Below, piece by piece: positions 15,248-24,736 of a DNA stretch of 64,000 bases. The notes below the pieces were generated by a model. That model did not search any database, was not told where the DNA came from, and saw only the letters and a list, made by a program, of their open reading frames with translations. A program made the position numbers and the translations under genes. The stretch comes from Acidobacteriota bacterium (GTDB lineage Bacteria; Acidobacteriota; Blastocatellia; Pyrinomonadales; Pyrinomonadaceae): the NCBI GenBank assembly GCA_023389035.1, contig JAEWFC010000004.1, positions 1-64,000 of the forward strand. The letters run 5' to 3'. Position 1 is the stretch's first letter; every line of letters begins with the position of its first letter.

Positions 15248-16201
15248 TTAGCGAGGGACTTCCACGCCCTTAATTATTTCCTGTATTACAGAGTCGGGTG
15301 TGACGCCGTCCAGCTCAGCTTCCGCTCTAAGGGTCAGCCGGTGCCGCAACACGGGCGAGGCGATGTCTCGTACGTCATCCGGCGTGGGAAAGGTTCGCCC
15401 GCGAATCGCTGCAAGTGCTTTTGAGCAGTTCAGCATCGCTATCGAAGCACGCGGGCTCGCTCCGTACAGAATCGTAGGATGGTTCCGAGTTTTCCGTGCG
15501 ATATCTACGACATAGTTCTGCACGCCCGGCTCCATTTTCATTTCGCGAACCTCGCTGCGACACATTGAGATCGCACCCGGATCTGGAAGCCTCTCGATAT
15601 TCGCCTTTTCTAGGAGATGAGAATTGAACCCTGCATCCCATCTCGCTACGATCTCACGCTCTTCGGTGTCCTGGGGATAACCGATGATGATCTTAAGCAA
15701 GAATCGGTCGAGCTGGGCTTCGGGCAAAGGATAAGTACCTTCATACTCGATCGGATTTTCCGTAGCCAGGACCGTGAACATGGGCGACAGAGAATAACGT
15801 TCACCATCGATCGTCGCCTGTCGCTCTTCCATTGCTTCGAGCAATGCCGCCTGCGTTTTTGGCGGCGTGCGGTTTATCTCGTCGGCAAGCAAAAGGTCCG
15901 TGAAGATCGGGCCCTGGCGCAATGTAAACTCCGAACGCTGTAGGTTGTAGACGTTAGTGCCCGTTATATCTGAAGGCATCAGGTCAGGTGTGAACTGGAT
16001 CCTGGAAAATCGAGCCCCGATTATCGCCGCGAGCGTTTTTACCGTAAGTGTCTTAGCTGTGCCAGGTACTCCTTCGAGCAAAGCGTGGCCCTCAGCAAGG
16101 ATCGCGACAAGTATCTGTTCGATGACGTCGTCTTGTCCGACAACGACCTTTCGGAGCTGCCGTCTAATGTGTTCAACCGTTGATGGTGTGTAATTAAGCA
16201 T
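15248..16201 (-). CDS. MoxR-family AAA+ ATPase
   Basis: A 317-residue cytoplasmic chaperone-like ATPase. Walker A is GVPGTAKT near residue 39, Walker B LLADEINRTPPKTQ near 105, sensor 1 ATENP and the C-terminal AAA lid (ASPRASIAML) follow. MoxR proteins assist maturation of membrane-linked complexes and usually sit with DUF58 and DUF4129 genes. Here it is the last gene of a minus-strand operon with TauE, DUF4350, DUF4129 and a membrane protein; no DUF58 gene is present. The start is 6 bases after the TauE gene. Confidence 0.93.
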   Translation of the reverse strand: MLNYTPSTVEHIRRQLRKVVVGQDDVIEQILVAILAEGHALLEGVPGTAKTLTVKTLAAIIGARFSRIQFTPDLMPSDITGTNVYNLQRSEFTLRQGPIFTDLLLADEINRTPPKTQAALLEAMEERQATIDGERYSLSPMFTVLATENPIEYEGTYPLPEAQLDRFLLKIIIGYPQDTEEREIVARWDAGFNSHLLEKANIERLPDPGAISMCRSEVREMKMEPGVQNYVVDIARKTRNHPTILYGASPRASIAMLNCSKALAAIRGRTFPTPDDVRDIASPVLRHRLTLRAEAELDGVTPDSVIQEIIKGVEVPR

Positions 16202-16207
16202 CGTCTT

Positions 16208-17005
16208 TTACGAATAGGTCCTGAGCGTATCGAAGATCATCTTAGCGGCGAGCAGCAAAACCGTTCCGACGAAAACGCGCCGGATTGACGTTTCGCTAAC
16301 CCGGTTCACGAAATGTGCACCTAAGTAGGCCCCAATAAACATTGTTATGGCGAGAATGGCCCCGAGTTTGTAGTTCACCAAGCCTTGCCACATAAATATT
16401 GCTGTAGCGATCGTTGACGAGAATACATTTATGAGCTTCGTCGCCGCAACTGCCCCCGAATATGTCATTCCAAGCAGCGATACTAAGACGACCGTAAGCA
16501 CCGTTACATATCCGCCGCTATACAATCCACCATACACTGCAAGCAGGAACGTTGCTGCGACCCCCAAACCATACTGCCCGGTCGGCACACGATGTCCTGT
16601 ATAACCAACATCGTTGGAACCCGACGCGATCGGGTCGCTTGGCCGCTTCCTCGGATAAAGCGAGAACGCAACCATTGCAAACATCGCCGCCGTTACGATC
16701 ACCTTTAGACTATTTCCCTCGATCAATCCCACGAGAAGCGCCCCGATCGCAGAACCGATAAGCGTTAAGGTTATTAAAGGGGCCAGCTTAGGAACGTCTA
16801 TCTTGCCCGCACGCACGAACGGGATCGTTGCTCCAATTGACATAAACGCGAGCCCAAACATATTCGTCGCGATGGCTTCCTTCTCATCAATACCAAACTG
16901 GAACATCACCGGCACAGTGATGAGCGAGTTGCTGCCGGTGACCACGCCGATCGCGCTCGTCACAAGAAAAAGTATGATCAGGATGATAAGGGCCGACCAG
17001 GTCAT
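16208..17005 (-). CDS. TauE/SafE-family sulfite/anion exporter
   Basis: A 265-residue membrane protein with about eight hydrophobic segments and the internal two-fold pattern of the TauE/SafE (DUF81) family, including VTGSNSLITVP near residue 22 and GGYVTVLTVVLV near 168. The family exports sulfite, sulfoacetate or related organosulfur anions; the substrate here is unknown. It overlaps the DUF4350 gene by four bases, which places a transporter in the middle of a MoxR cluster, an uncommon arrangement. Confidence 0.85.
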   Translation of the reverse strand: MTWSALIILIILFLVTSAIGVVTGSNSLITVPVMFQFGIDEKEAIATNMFGLAFMSIGATIPFVRAGKIDVPKLAPLITLTLIGSAIGALLVGLIEGNSLKVIVTAAMFAMVAFSLYPRKRPSDPIASGSNDVGYTGHRVPTGQYGLGVAATFLLAVYGGLYSGGYVTVLTVVLVSLLGMTYSGAVAATKLINVFSSTIATAIFMWQGLVNYKLGAILAITMFIGAYLGAHFVNRVSETSIRRVFVGTVLLLAAKMIFDTLRTYS

Positions 17006-18339
17006 TTGCCGCCCGCTCCTGCTCGACTCAGACCAAGTTCTTCCTCGATAGAGCGCAAAGCCCGGACGATCGACAATGTCTCCCTCTTGTCAGCCCGACC
17101 GCCATGCATAACTGCTTCAGCACGCTGCATTAACACGATGAGTGCTTCGCGGTCGCGGCCGGTGCGTTCGGCCACATGATCGGCAAATATATGAGGGGAT
17201 GCTTTCGAAACGTCTATGCCGAAGAGCTTTGCCGTTCGGCGGCGGAAATCACCGAAAATATTCTCAAGTGCAAGATCGCTAGCATCGGACCGTCGCTGCA
17301 GCTCCGCCATCGCAGACACGTATTCCAATTTTGTCAGCCGATCACTTTCCGGAGCGGGGACCGGACGAGCGAATCTGCGGCTTCTGGAGTAGAGTACCAG
17401 CCCCACAATGGCTAGGAGATGGATCGTGATTGCGATGACGGGTGTTTTCGCGAAATATTCAACGATCTGATTCGCCCCAGTTCCAAATCCATGGTGGTAC
17501 TCATCAAAAGCTATTGTTCCTCCGCTGTCCACGAGATTGATCGCGAACTGAACATTATCTGCCATCGATATACCCCCGTTCGCAACGATGAACGGATCCG
17601 AAACATAGACTATTCGTCCAGCACCGTACGGCACCTCGACGGACAGATTGAGTTCCCCGGCGGATATGTGGATCACGGGAGCTGCAAACCAGCGGTAAGG
17701 CCCGGCTGGAACGACATCACCGTCGGTGGATCTGTGGTCATCGGGGATCACATAATCCTGAGCATCCGGGTCGCGATCGAAAGTTATCGATGATGCGAAT
17801 TTCGAAGGGCGAACCGCAGTCACACCTTGCGTATAGGCCGACGCATGTGCAGGACGGCCCGCGACCTCACTGCCCGTCATTTGTGTCTGATCGGAAGGAT
17901 CGACACCTGCGATCTGAGAGCCGTTGCGGGCTTCGAAAGTGACGCTCCAATCAGCCGTTAGGGCTTTGAGCTCTCTAGCGGGATCTCGATCGATCACGAC
18001 AAGTCTTCCGCCGTTTGAGACGAAATTTAACAGGTCACGCGTCCCATTCTGGTCAAGTTCGCGTCGTAGAGGCCCGATCATTACGAATACATCCGGCCTA
18101 TTCCGTCCGGCTGTGAGAGAGGCCGGCGGCTCACTCCAACGAGTGGCTTTCCGCCCCGTGCGACCAAGGAGTTCGTAGTAGGCTTTAGTACCGGTAGATC
18201 CAGGGTTGTACGTAGAACGATTCGGGAGGAGTTCGTTGTCCGGGGACTGATCCTTTTGAACATACGAAGCAGCGTTCAGGCCGATCATCGCCGCGATGAT
18301 CAAGAACAATCCGCCGAACATAAGGGCTTTCTGCTTCAT
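17002..18339 (-). CDS. DUF4350-domain membrane protein
   Basis: A 445-residue protein with an N-terminal membrane helix (FLIIAAMIGLNAAS), a large extracytoplasmic region resembling the DUF4350 glutamine-amidotransferase-like fold (NRSTYNPGSTGTKAYYELL, GGRLVVID, GAGRIVYVSDP, FDEYHHGFG), a second membrane helix near 310 and a cytoplasmic helical tail. Members occur with DUF4129 and MoxR genes in envelope-linked operons. Biochemical function is not known to me. It starts 8 bases after the DUF4129 gene. Confidence 0.8.
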   Translation of the reverse strand: MKQKALMFGGLFLIIAAMIGLNAASYVQKDQSPDNELLPNRSTYNPGSTGTKAYYELLGRTGRKATRWSEPPASLTAGRNRPDVFVMIGPLRRELDQNGTRDLLNFVSNGGRLVVIDRDPARELKALTADWSVTFEARNGSQIAGVDPSDQTQMTGSEVAGRPAHASAYTQGVTAVRPSKFASSITFDRDPDAQDYVIPDDHRSTDGDVVPAGPYRWFAAPVIHISAGELNLSVEVPYGAGRIVYVSDPFIVANGGISMADNVQFAINLVDSGGTIAFDEYHHGFGTGANQIVEYFAKTPVIAITIHLLAIVGLVLYSRSRRFARPVPAPESDRLTKLEYVSAMAELQRRSDASDLALENIFGDFRRRTAKLFGIDVSKASPHIFADHVAERTGRDREALIVLMQRAEAVMHGGRADKRETLSIVRALRSIEEELGLSRAGAGGK

Positions 18340-18347
18340 AATCAGCT

Positions 18348-19403
18348 CTACCGGGTGTCAGATATAGCTTGCTGATAGAATGCTCGAAACTCCGACCATG
18401 ATCGAAATTCCGTCGGCTCGAGGCCGTACCAGTGGCGCTCGAATATCTCGGTCATCTTGGATAAACTCGCGTGCAATTCCGCGTTTTGGCTAACAGATGT
18501 CAGGTAATCGCGATTGGTCTTGTGTCGTCCGAGCCCGATCAGCCGCTGGTCTGCGAGCTGGATCAGCGCAGCAATATAGCCTTTTCGAACAGCCATCCGC
18601 AGATCGCCCGATCGTGCTAGATCTTCGGCTTCCGCAAATAAGGTGGCCGATGACTGTTCGGATGAAATGGTCTCACCCAGCACGACGCGTTGGCCGTCGT
18701 CCTTATGCCGATGCGGTAGTCGTGACCGAACTATCAGCGGGATCAGCTTATAGAAACCGAATCCGAACAATAGCAATATCGCGGCGATCACAACTGCCCG
18801 CAAGATCCAGGCAACACCACCTAACTGCGGCAGTTCCTGGGTCGTTCCTTGCGGTTTAGGGAACAGTCCCGCGAACCAGTCAGAAATCGCGATGATCCAT
18901 TTTTCGAGCGTGCTCTCTTCTTTCTGCTTCGGCTTTTGGAATTCTTCACGAGCAAGTATCTCTGAAAGGGTCTGCTTTATTTGGTCTTTTGAGGGTTCTG
19001 TTCGAGCCGCTATCTTTTCAAGTTCCTCGACCGATATCGAGATGGCTGCGAGCCGCTCATCGATCTTCGCAAGTATTTGCACCTTCTCGCTCGATTCAGA
19101 CGAACTTTCAAAACCTGCGATATGGTCGTGCAGCCATTTGTGAGAGACCGTCGTCGAACCAGAACCACTATCGACCTGGATCTCGACGGGCAATAGTTGT
19201 CTAAGCTTAGATATGCTGCCTTCGCCCGCCGTCACCGCCGTCTCTTGGGCTTCGCGTTCGATCCCGAGCCGCGCATCCCGAACGACTACTCGCGAGGTGT
19301 CAACTGCTTCCCTGTATTCGCCCGGCGAAATGGCAAATGCGGACACGCTGGCGGACAAAGCCAGAAATAGGGCCGCGAACATCCTAAGAGCAGGTAATTT
19401 CAC
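18348..19403 (-). CDS. DUF4129-domain membrane protein
   Basis: A 351-residue protein with a signal peptide or N-terminal anchor (FAALFLALSASVSAFA), a helical extracytoplasmic region, a membrane helix near 200-220 (AVVIAAILLLFGFGFY) and a C-terminal DUF4129 domain (AVRKGYIAALIQLADQ, HKTNRDYL, FERHWYGL, WSEFRAFYQ). DUF4129 often forms the tail of transglutaminase-like proteins in MoxR clusters; here no transglutaminase core is present. The start overlaps the preceding membrane-protein gene by four bases. Confidence 0.82.
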   Translation of the reverse strand: MKLPALRMFAALFLALSASVSAFAISPGEYREAVDTSRVVVRDARLGIEREAQETAVTAGEGSISKLRQLLPVEIQVDSGSGSTTVSHKWLHDHIAGFESSSESSEKVQILAKIDERLAAISISVEELEKIAARTEPSKDQIKQTLSEILAREEFQKPKQKEESTLEKWIIAISDWFAGLFPKPQGTTQELPQLGGVAWILRAVVIAAILLLFGFGFYKLIPLIVRSRLPHRHKDDGQRVVLGETISSEQSSATLFAEAEDLARSGDLRMAVRKGYIAALIQLADQRLIGLGRHKTNRDYLTSVSQNAELHASLSKMTEIFERHWYGLEPTEFRSWSEFRAFYQQAISDTR

Positions 19404-20488
19404 TTCAATCTGAGCGTCTCCGTGCCGTGCGGCGATACTGCCGACGCGCGAGACCCTGCAAGCGCCGGCTCCAATGGATTCACATATGCGTCCGGAACAT
19501 CCGGTATCTCACCGAGCCGCCTAACGGCCAGTAGCTCAATGTCATATCCCTCATGCCTTACCCGCTCATCCACGTATAACAGGCAAAGTCCCACCATCCA
19601 TATCGGGGACAGCAAGATCAAGCTCGCCTGCCACACCAGTTGCGAAGCCACCGCGAACCAGGCCGGCGTGAGATCTTCATCCATTCCGAAAAGGCTGACA
19701 CCCTCAAACCACGCATACCACCCAAGCGGCACATACAGGATCGCCAAAGCGGAGTATGTCGCGACCACTGTAAAGGTGAGAAGGGCACTAAAACGCCGCA
19801 TATTGCCGCGTGCCAACGAGAAACTTCGGCTAACGGACTGGAACACTCCTCTGCCCTCGACCAGCATTATTTGCGGCACGTAAGCAAAACGCGACGCGAT
19901 CAGAAGAAAGAGTAAAAGCGAAAAAATGCTCGCGATCAAAAACGCGATTAACGCGAATACGGACGCGACAACTTCCAGGTCGCCGAAAGCTGCATACATT
20001 CCGAAGCCGAGCAGCACGCCGATAAAAAGTCCGACGTATATAACAGCGAAACCGACACCCCCCAGCACGAGAGTGATAAACAGCGAGGCCGCGATCAATC
20101 CACCGATACGTCCCCATGTATTGCGATATGTTTCCCGGAACGTGATCCGCTCGCCGAATAAAATGTGCCGGACGAAATTCCTCGACGCCCCGCCCATGAT
20201 GGCGAGGGTTGCCACAGTCTGCATCACCCAGAACGTGAGCGTTCCGAGCGTGGTGAAGAGATAATAGACGATCAGCTCAGGCGAGCTTGTGTTTGAACCT
20301 TCGGGGAATATCCAGCGGCCTAGCATCAGCCAAAGCACCCCTAGAGCCGTACCAAGAAGAACTGGCGGCGCTGCGATCGCAACGAAACCCCGGAAATTCT
20401 TGCGATAGAACCGGACCGCACGATCGATCAGATCACCCGGCCCGAGCGGTGCGATCGAGAGTTCCTGGTCATATCGTGATGAATTCAT
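19400..20488 (-). CDS. Multi-pass membrane protein heading the MoxR cluster
   Basis: A 362-residue protein beginning with a short cytoplasmic PLGPGDLIDRAVRFYRKNFRG segment and then about six membrane helices. The opening resembles the membrane domain found in front of glycerophosphodiester phosphodiesterases and related proteins (D-x-x-x-x-x-F-x-x-x-x-x-N-F). No enzymatic motif is seen. It is the first gene of the operon that continues through DUF4129, DUF4350, TauE and MoxR, all with overlaps or gaps under 10 bases. Confidence 0.7.
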   Translation of the reverse strand: MNSSRYDQELSIAPLGPGDLIDRAVRFYRKNFRGFVAIAAPPVLLGTALGVLWLMLGRWIFPEGSNTSSPELIVYYLFTTLGTLTFWVMQTVATLAIMGGASRNFVRHILFGERITFRETYRNTWGRIGGLIAASLFITLVLGGVGFAVIYVGLFIGVLLGFGMYAAFGDLEVVASVFALIAFLIASIFSLLLFLLIASRFAYVPQIMLVEGRGVFQSVSRSFSLARGNMRRFSALLTFTVVATYSALAILYVPLGWYAWFEGVSLFGMDEDLTPAWFAVASQLVWQASLILLSPIWMVGLCLLYVDERVRHEGYDIELLAVRRLGEIPDVPDAYVNPLEPALAGSRASAVSPHGTETLRLK

Positions 20489-20547
20489 GAGGTCGGGAAA
20501 GGGTCAATCGAATTATATCCATTGTTTGCAGGGACGTAAAACGCAAT

Positions 20548-20581
20548 AAAAAAGCCTGCCGTTCCTTTCGGAGCGGCAGGC
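20548..20581 (-). terminator. Intrinsic terminator of the TonB receptor gene
   Basis: Perfect eight-base arms GCCTGCCG (20554-20561) and CGGCAGGC (20574-20581). On the minus strand the stem is followed by six U residues (A-run 20548-20553). It lies 25 bases after the receptor stop and separates it from the membrane-protein gene. Confidence 0.9.
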
Positions 20582-20605
20582 GCAAAGGGTGATCAAACCC
20601 GTCAA

Positions 20606-23600
20606 TTAGAATTCGAACCGGATCGCAAACTGCATCTGGCGAGGTGCCGCTGCACTTGTGACCTGACCGAATGTCGTGCTGTTGATATCAGCGAACTGCG
20701 TATTGTTGAAGAAGTTCGTGTTGTTCAACAGGTTGAATGCTTCAGCACGGAGCTGGACACGAATGTCTTCGGTAAACCGAATGTTCTTCAAGAGTGCCAT
20801 ATTGACATTGAAGAAACGCGGTCCGTTGACAAGCGTACGTCCCAGGTTACCAGTTTGACCCGGCAAGACGTTAAAGAAGACTTGCCCGGCGAACGACGGT
20901 GAACCAAAACCGCCCGCTGCGCGGTTGGCGTTCAAGATCGACGGATCGATCCAGTAAACATTGCCGTTCGCTTCGTAGATCCCCATCAGAGCACGGATCT
21001 CATCATTCGTCAGACTGCTGTTAGCAGTCTGGCGTCCGGAGCGTCCCGTACGATTCAGAGTTCCACGAGGATCGATGAACGTGATAGGAGCACCCGTGGT
21101 CCACTGTGCTAGACCTGAGAGTTCCCAACCGCCTATCAATTTGTCCCAACCGCCTGTATTGCTCGCAAATCGCTGTCCGCGGCCGAAAGGAAGCTGATAA
21201 ACAGCGTTAACGTTGAAAACGTGCGTCTGGTCGTAATCAGCTCGCTGATAATCCCAGTCCGGATTCTCATTATCGAGATACGGCTCAACAAGGGTTTGCG
21301 AAGTGCCAACTGCATTCGTCAGGTTCTTCGAGAATGTGTAGTTAGCCTGGAAGTAAAGACCATCCGTGAACCGTCGTCTCACCTCAAACTGGAGCGAATT
21401 ATAGTTATAACTCGCATCGTTATGCAGTAGATTTACGACACCTGAAGCGGGATTCGCCAGGAAATTTATAAACGGAGTTCTGTTTGGCTCACCGAGCGTC
21501 GGATGATTGTTTAACGCGTTTGTCATGTAAAGAAACGCGAGTTCTGCAGGAATGCCACCATTTATGTACGAGGCGATCGTCGCATTGATGGCGGTCTGTT
21601 GGGGTCCGGGAGCAGTACCGATCAAAGCATTTGCACCCATTAAGCTGAAAACCGTAAGCGGAACACTACCCGGCAATGCCGGATTGTATGCTGCAGCCGC
21701 AGGGAGTTCCAGGTTAACTTGAGCCGTGCAAGCAGCAGTGGTTCCGCCAGCCGCAACGCACGCAGCAATACGTGCATTTCTTTCTGCAGTATTGATCTGC
21801 AAGTTTGAATAGGCACGGAGGAAGTCGTCAGCAAAACCATTACTTCGAATGTCGATCTGGTTATAGTCAACCGAGCGGACAAGGTTTTTGCTGCGTGTTC
21901 CCACATAGCGGACCTCGACTGCAGTATTGCCGAAGAATTCACGCTGCCAGCCCAAGCTGTACTGCTCGATACGCGGTGTCTGGATCTTTGGATCGATCGC
22001 GAAGACCGTTCCAAAGTTCGAAAATGCCGCTGTGTTGTTCTGCAGGTACGTCCTCGGTGGCGGAACAAATGTCGGCGGTCCCGGAATTACATAACCTCCA
22101 GTAGATAGACGACCGTTTTGATTAATCACGGAGGAAGCGGTCCGAGCAAGCCCCTGGTTACCCAACGACGCGTTGCGGATCGATGTGATGATCGAGTCAT
22201 TGGCGAACGCATGGCTGTAACCGCCACGGATCACCGAACGGCTGCCAAAGATCGACTTGCCGAAACCGCTCGAGAAATTGGGCGACCAGGCAAAGCCGAT
22301 GTTCGGAGCAAAGTCCGTCCACGACGTTTTATAGTACGCGTTCTCCTGTCCCGAGTTTGTTCCAACAACATCGTAAGTTCCGTTCTGGCGCAGAAGCGAC
22401 GGAAGCGGGTTATCGATATCGTCGATCACTGGTTCAAGTGCTAATCCGTTCAGAATACGCAGAGCCGGATAAACTTCCCAGCGAACACCCAATGAAAGCG
22501 TTAACTGCGAATTGACCTGCCAGCGATCGGCGAAGTACAACGCATGGTTGGCATGTCGAAGTGGTTCGATCTGACGCGAAGCCTCAAATCCACGATTAAG
22601 ATCAAGGATGTTGTATGACTGGGTCGTCTGGCTCACGATTCCGCCAAATAGGGCAAGCATTGAGTTTGCCGTTGCGAGCTGGGTGGTACTGATACCGCCG
22701 ATGCTCGAGAAATTTGTTCCTGCAAACGCGGGTGTATTGTTGTTCGTAGCGAGCGTAACGGTCGGTATGATTCCCGCATCGTTATAAGCATTCACCTTGA
22801 ACCACTGTAGTTGGCCACCAAACTTGAAGTTGTGGCTTCCCCAGATCCAGTCACCGTTCGATTGAAAGTTGAACGATTTCGTATTGCGGCCCTGACTCAT
22901 AAAGGTCGTGGTCGGGTGTGACACCAGCCCGTGAGCGATATGGAAATCGGGCATCGGATACGTAGCATCAAACGGAACCACACTCGTAAAGACACCGCCA
23001 CGAAACTCGTTGATGATGTTCGACGTAAATACGCGGCGATACGCCATCGTAAACTGAGTGTTGTCCGAGAACTGCTCAACGTCAGGAATCGGATTGAATC
23101 CACTAGTGTCCACATCCGGGCGAAGGTTAACTTCACGGTTGAAGTTGAAAACCCCGAGAAGTGAGTTCTTGTCGTCGAAATCAACGTCAATACGTGCTGA
23201 ATACTGATCACGCGTCTGATCCGAAGCGCGAAGCAGGCGATAACCGGCAGTGTTGAATCCGTCACCGCCCGTAAAGTTGCTTGCGGTAGGAAGAAGGTTG
23301 ATGACCCGTGCCTGAATGATCGGATCGATGGTAGCGGGCAGCGTCGCACCGTTCGCCACGTTAGCACGTGCGAACCCAAGAACATCCGGGATCGTGCACC
23401 AGCTGCCTACGGTCTGCGACGGGCAGAAAGGCGTAACCGACGTGCTGTTTGTACGCTGCCATGAGAATCCGCCCGCACGAGCGGTCGGGGTCAGGATGGT
23501 ACGCGTAGCAGCAGCAGTAACGGGATCTTTTATGCCTTCATAGGCAAAGAAGAAAACGGCCTTGTCCTTGTAGAACATGGGAGTTCCTTCGCCGATTCCC

Positions 23601-24472
23601 GGGACCGGCAGAGGTCCGCTGATCTTGCCGCCATACTGATTACGGTTGCGGTAAGCCGGCTTTTCGTTTATAGCGGCATTTGGGCTGCGGTTATTGAAGA
23701 AACCATTAGCGGCAAACGCCGAGTTACGGTTATAAGCAAAAAGAGCTCCGTGAAATTCACGTGTGCCGCGAGGGGTCACAAGACGGATCTGCGAACCGCC
23801 GTAGCCCTGATCGGCTTCCTGGTTAGTTGTCGTGATTGTGAACTCAGCCGTGTCATCGACCGACGGACGTGCCGGAGCGAAGTCCGTTGCGTTTGAACGA
23901 ATGAACGTATCCTGAACGTTGATACCGTCACGCGTGATGTTCGTCATCGACGTACGCATACCGTTGATCGAGGTACCCTGGAAAGGATTGCTCTGAACAC
24001 CGGACTGAAGCGTAGTCAGCGTCAGCGGGCTGCGTGTGATCATCGGCAGCGAAAGGATCTGCTGCGGGCTCACCGTGTTGCTGACCTGGGCAGTATTTGC
24101 CGTAATTACGTCCGCACCGGCCGTTACGACGACCTCTGCGGAAACCTCACCAACTTCGAGCGATACATCAAGACGGGCATCACGGCCGACGTCTATCTTT
24201 TGCTCGTTAGCGACCAGGGTCTTAAAGCCTGCAGCGGTGACTCGGATGGTATAGGTACCGAATTCGAGCTGCGGGAAGCTATAGAAACCTGATTCATTGG
24301 TGGTCGTTGTTGTCTCTCTGCGTGAATTGTTATCTACTGCGACGACCGTTGCACCGGGAAGAAAGCCGTCCGGCCCGGAAACTGTTCCGGACAAGCCGCC
24401 TGTCGTACCCTGAGCAAACATGATCGAAGAGCTGATCAGCACTAGCAGAAAGGCGATCGAAAACCTCTTCAT
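20606..24472 (-). CDS. TonB-dependent receptor, Oar-like, with carboxypeptidase-regulatory domain
   Basis: A 1288-residue outer-membrane protein. The start at 24472 is fixed by AGGAGG upstream and a clear signal peptide (MKRFSIAFLLVLISSSIMFAQ); the ORF extends 32 codons further without support. After the signal comes a CarboxypepD_reg beta-sandwich (GLSGTVSGPDGFLPGATVVAVD, GFYSFPQLEFGTYTIRVTAAGFKT), then a plug domain (QVSNTVSPQQILSLP, NGMRTSMTNITRDG), then a very long beta-barrel ending in a C-terminal aromatic residue (FAIRFEF). Such receptors are numerous in Acidobacteriota and import or bind polymers, peptides or unknown ligands. Monocistronic, with its own terminator. Confidence 0.93.
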   Translation of the reverse strand: MKRFSIAFLLVLISSSIMFAQGTTGGLSGTVSGPDGFLPGATVVAVDNNSRRETTTTTNESGFYSFPQLEFGTYTIRVTAAGFKTLVANEQKIDVGRDARLDVSLEVGEVSAEVVVTAGADVITANTAQVSNTVSPQQILSLPMITRSPLTLTTLQSGVQSNPFQGTSINGMRTSMTNITRDGINVQDTFIRSNATDFAPARPSVDDTAEFTITTTNQEADQGYGGSQIRLVTPRGTREFHGALFAYNRNSAFAANGFFNNRSPNAAINEKPAYRNRNQYGGKISGPLPVPGIGEGTPMFYKDKAVFFFAYEGIKDPVTAAATRTILTPTARAGGFSWQRTNSTSVTPFCPSQTVGSWCTIPDVLGFARANVANGATLPATIDPIIQARVINLLPTASNFTGGDGFNTAGYRLLRASDQTRDQYSARIDVDFDDKNSLLGVFNFNREVNLRPDVDTSGFNPIPDVEQFSDNTQFTMAYRRVFTSNIINEFRGGVFTSVVPFDATYPMPDFHIAHGLVSHPTTTFMSQGRNTKSFNFQSNGDWIWGSHNFKFGGQLQWFKVNAYNDAGIIPTVTLATNNNTPAFAGTNFSSIGGISTTQLATANSMLALFGGIVSQTTQSYNILDLNRGFEASRQIEPLRHANHALYFADRWQVNSQLTLSLGVRWEVYPALRILNGLALEPVIDDIDNPLPSLLRQNGTYDVVGTNSGQENAYYKTSWTDFAPNIGFAWSPNFSSGFGKSIFGSRSVIRGGYSHAFANDSIITSIRNASLGNQGLARTASSVINQNGRLSTGGYVIPGPPTFVPPPRTYLQNNTAAFSNFGTVFAIDPKIQTPRIEQYSLGWQREFFGNTAVEVRYVGTRSKNLVRSVDYNQIDIRSNGFADDFLRAYSNLQINTAERNARIAACVAAGGTTAACTAQVNLELPAAAAYNPALPGSVPLTVFSLMGANALIGTAPGPQQTAINATIASYINGGIPAELAFLYMTNALNNHPTLGEPNRTPFINFLANPASGVVNLLHNDASYNYNSLQFEVRRRFTDGLYFQANYTFSKNLTNAVGTSQTLVEPYLDNENPDWDYQRADYDQTHVFNVNAVYQLPFGRGQRFASNTGGWDKLIGGWELSGLAQWTTGAPITFIDPRGTLNRTGRSGRQTANSSLTNDEIRALMGIYEANGNVYWIDPSILNANRAAGGFGSPSFAGQVFFNVLPGQTGNLGRTLVNGPRFFNVNMALLKNIRFTEDIRVQLRAEAFNLLNNTNFFNNTQFADINSTTFGQVTSAAAPRQMQFAIRFEF

Positions 24473-24736
24473 ATTACTCCTCCTGGGGTTGGTTAATCTC
24501 ACGATTATTTTTGAACTGTACTCTTTAAAATTGTAGAGTGTAGAGCGAACAAGGGGCTGTGGAGTCAACTTCTATGCCACGGCCTTACATGGTTGAAACC
24601 GCTGTTAAAACGGGGTTTTTTCGGGGCTAACGGCCGAAAACCTATGATTGTTCGGATAAATTACGAAATTTTGAATCTATCGCCCTCGTTCGCTCCCTTT
24701 CTGACTTTCTCGACAGAATAGTCAGTTTGACGTAAT

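Noticed and set aside
24473..24568. 32-codon extension of the TonB receptor
   Set aside because: AGGAGG and the signal peptide fix the start at 24472.
24600..24640. Motif GGGGCTAACGGCCGAAAA shared loosely with 45690-45712
   Set aside because: Only two loose matches, short and GC-rich; no consistent position relative to genes.
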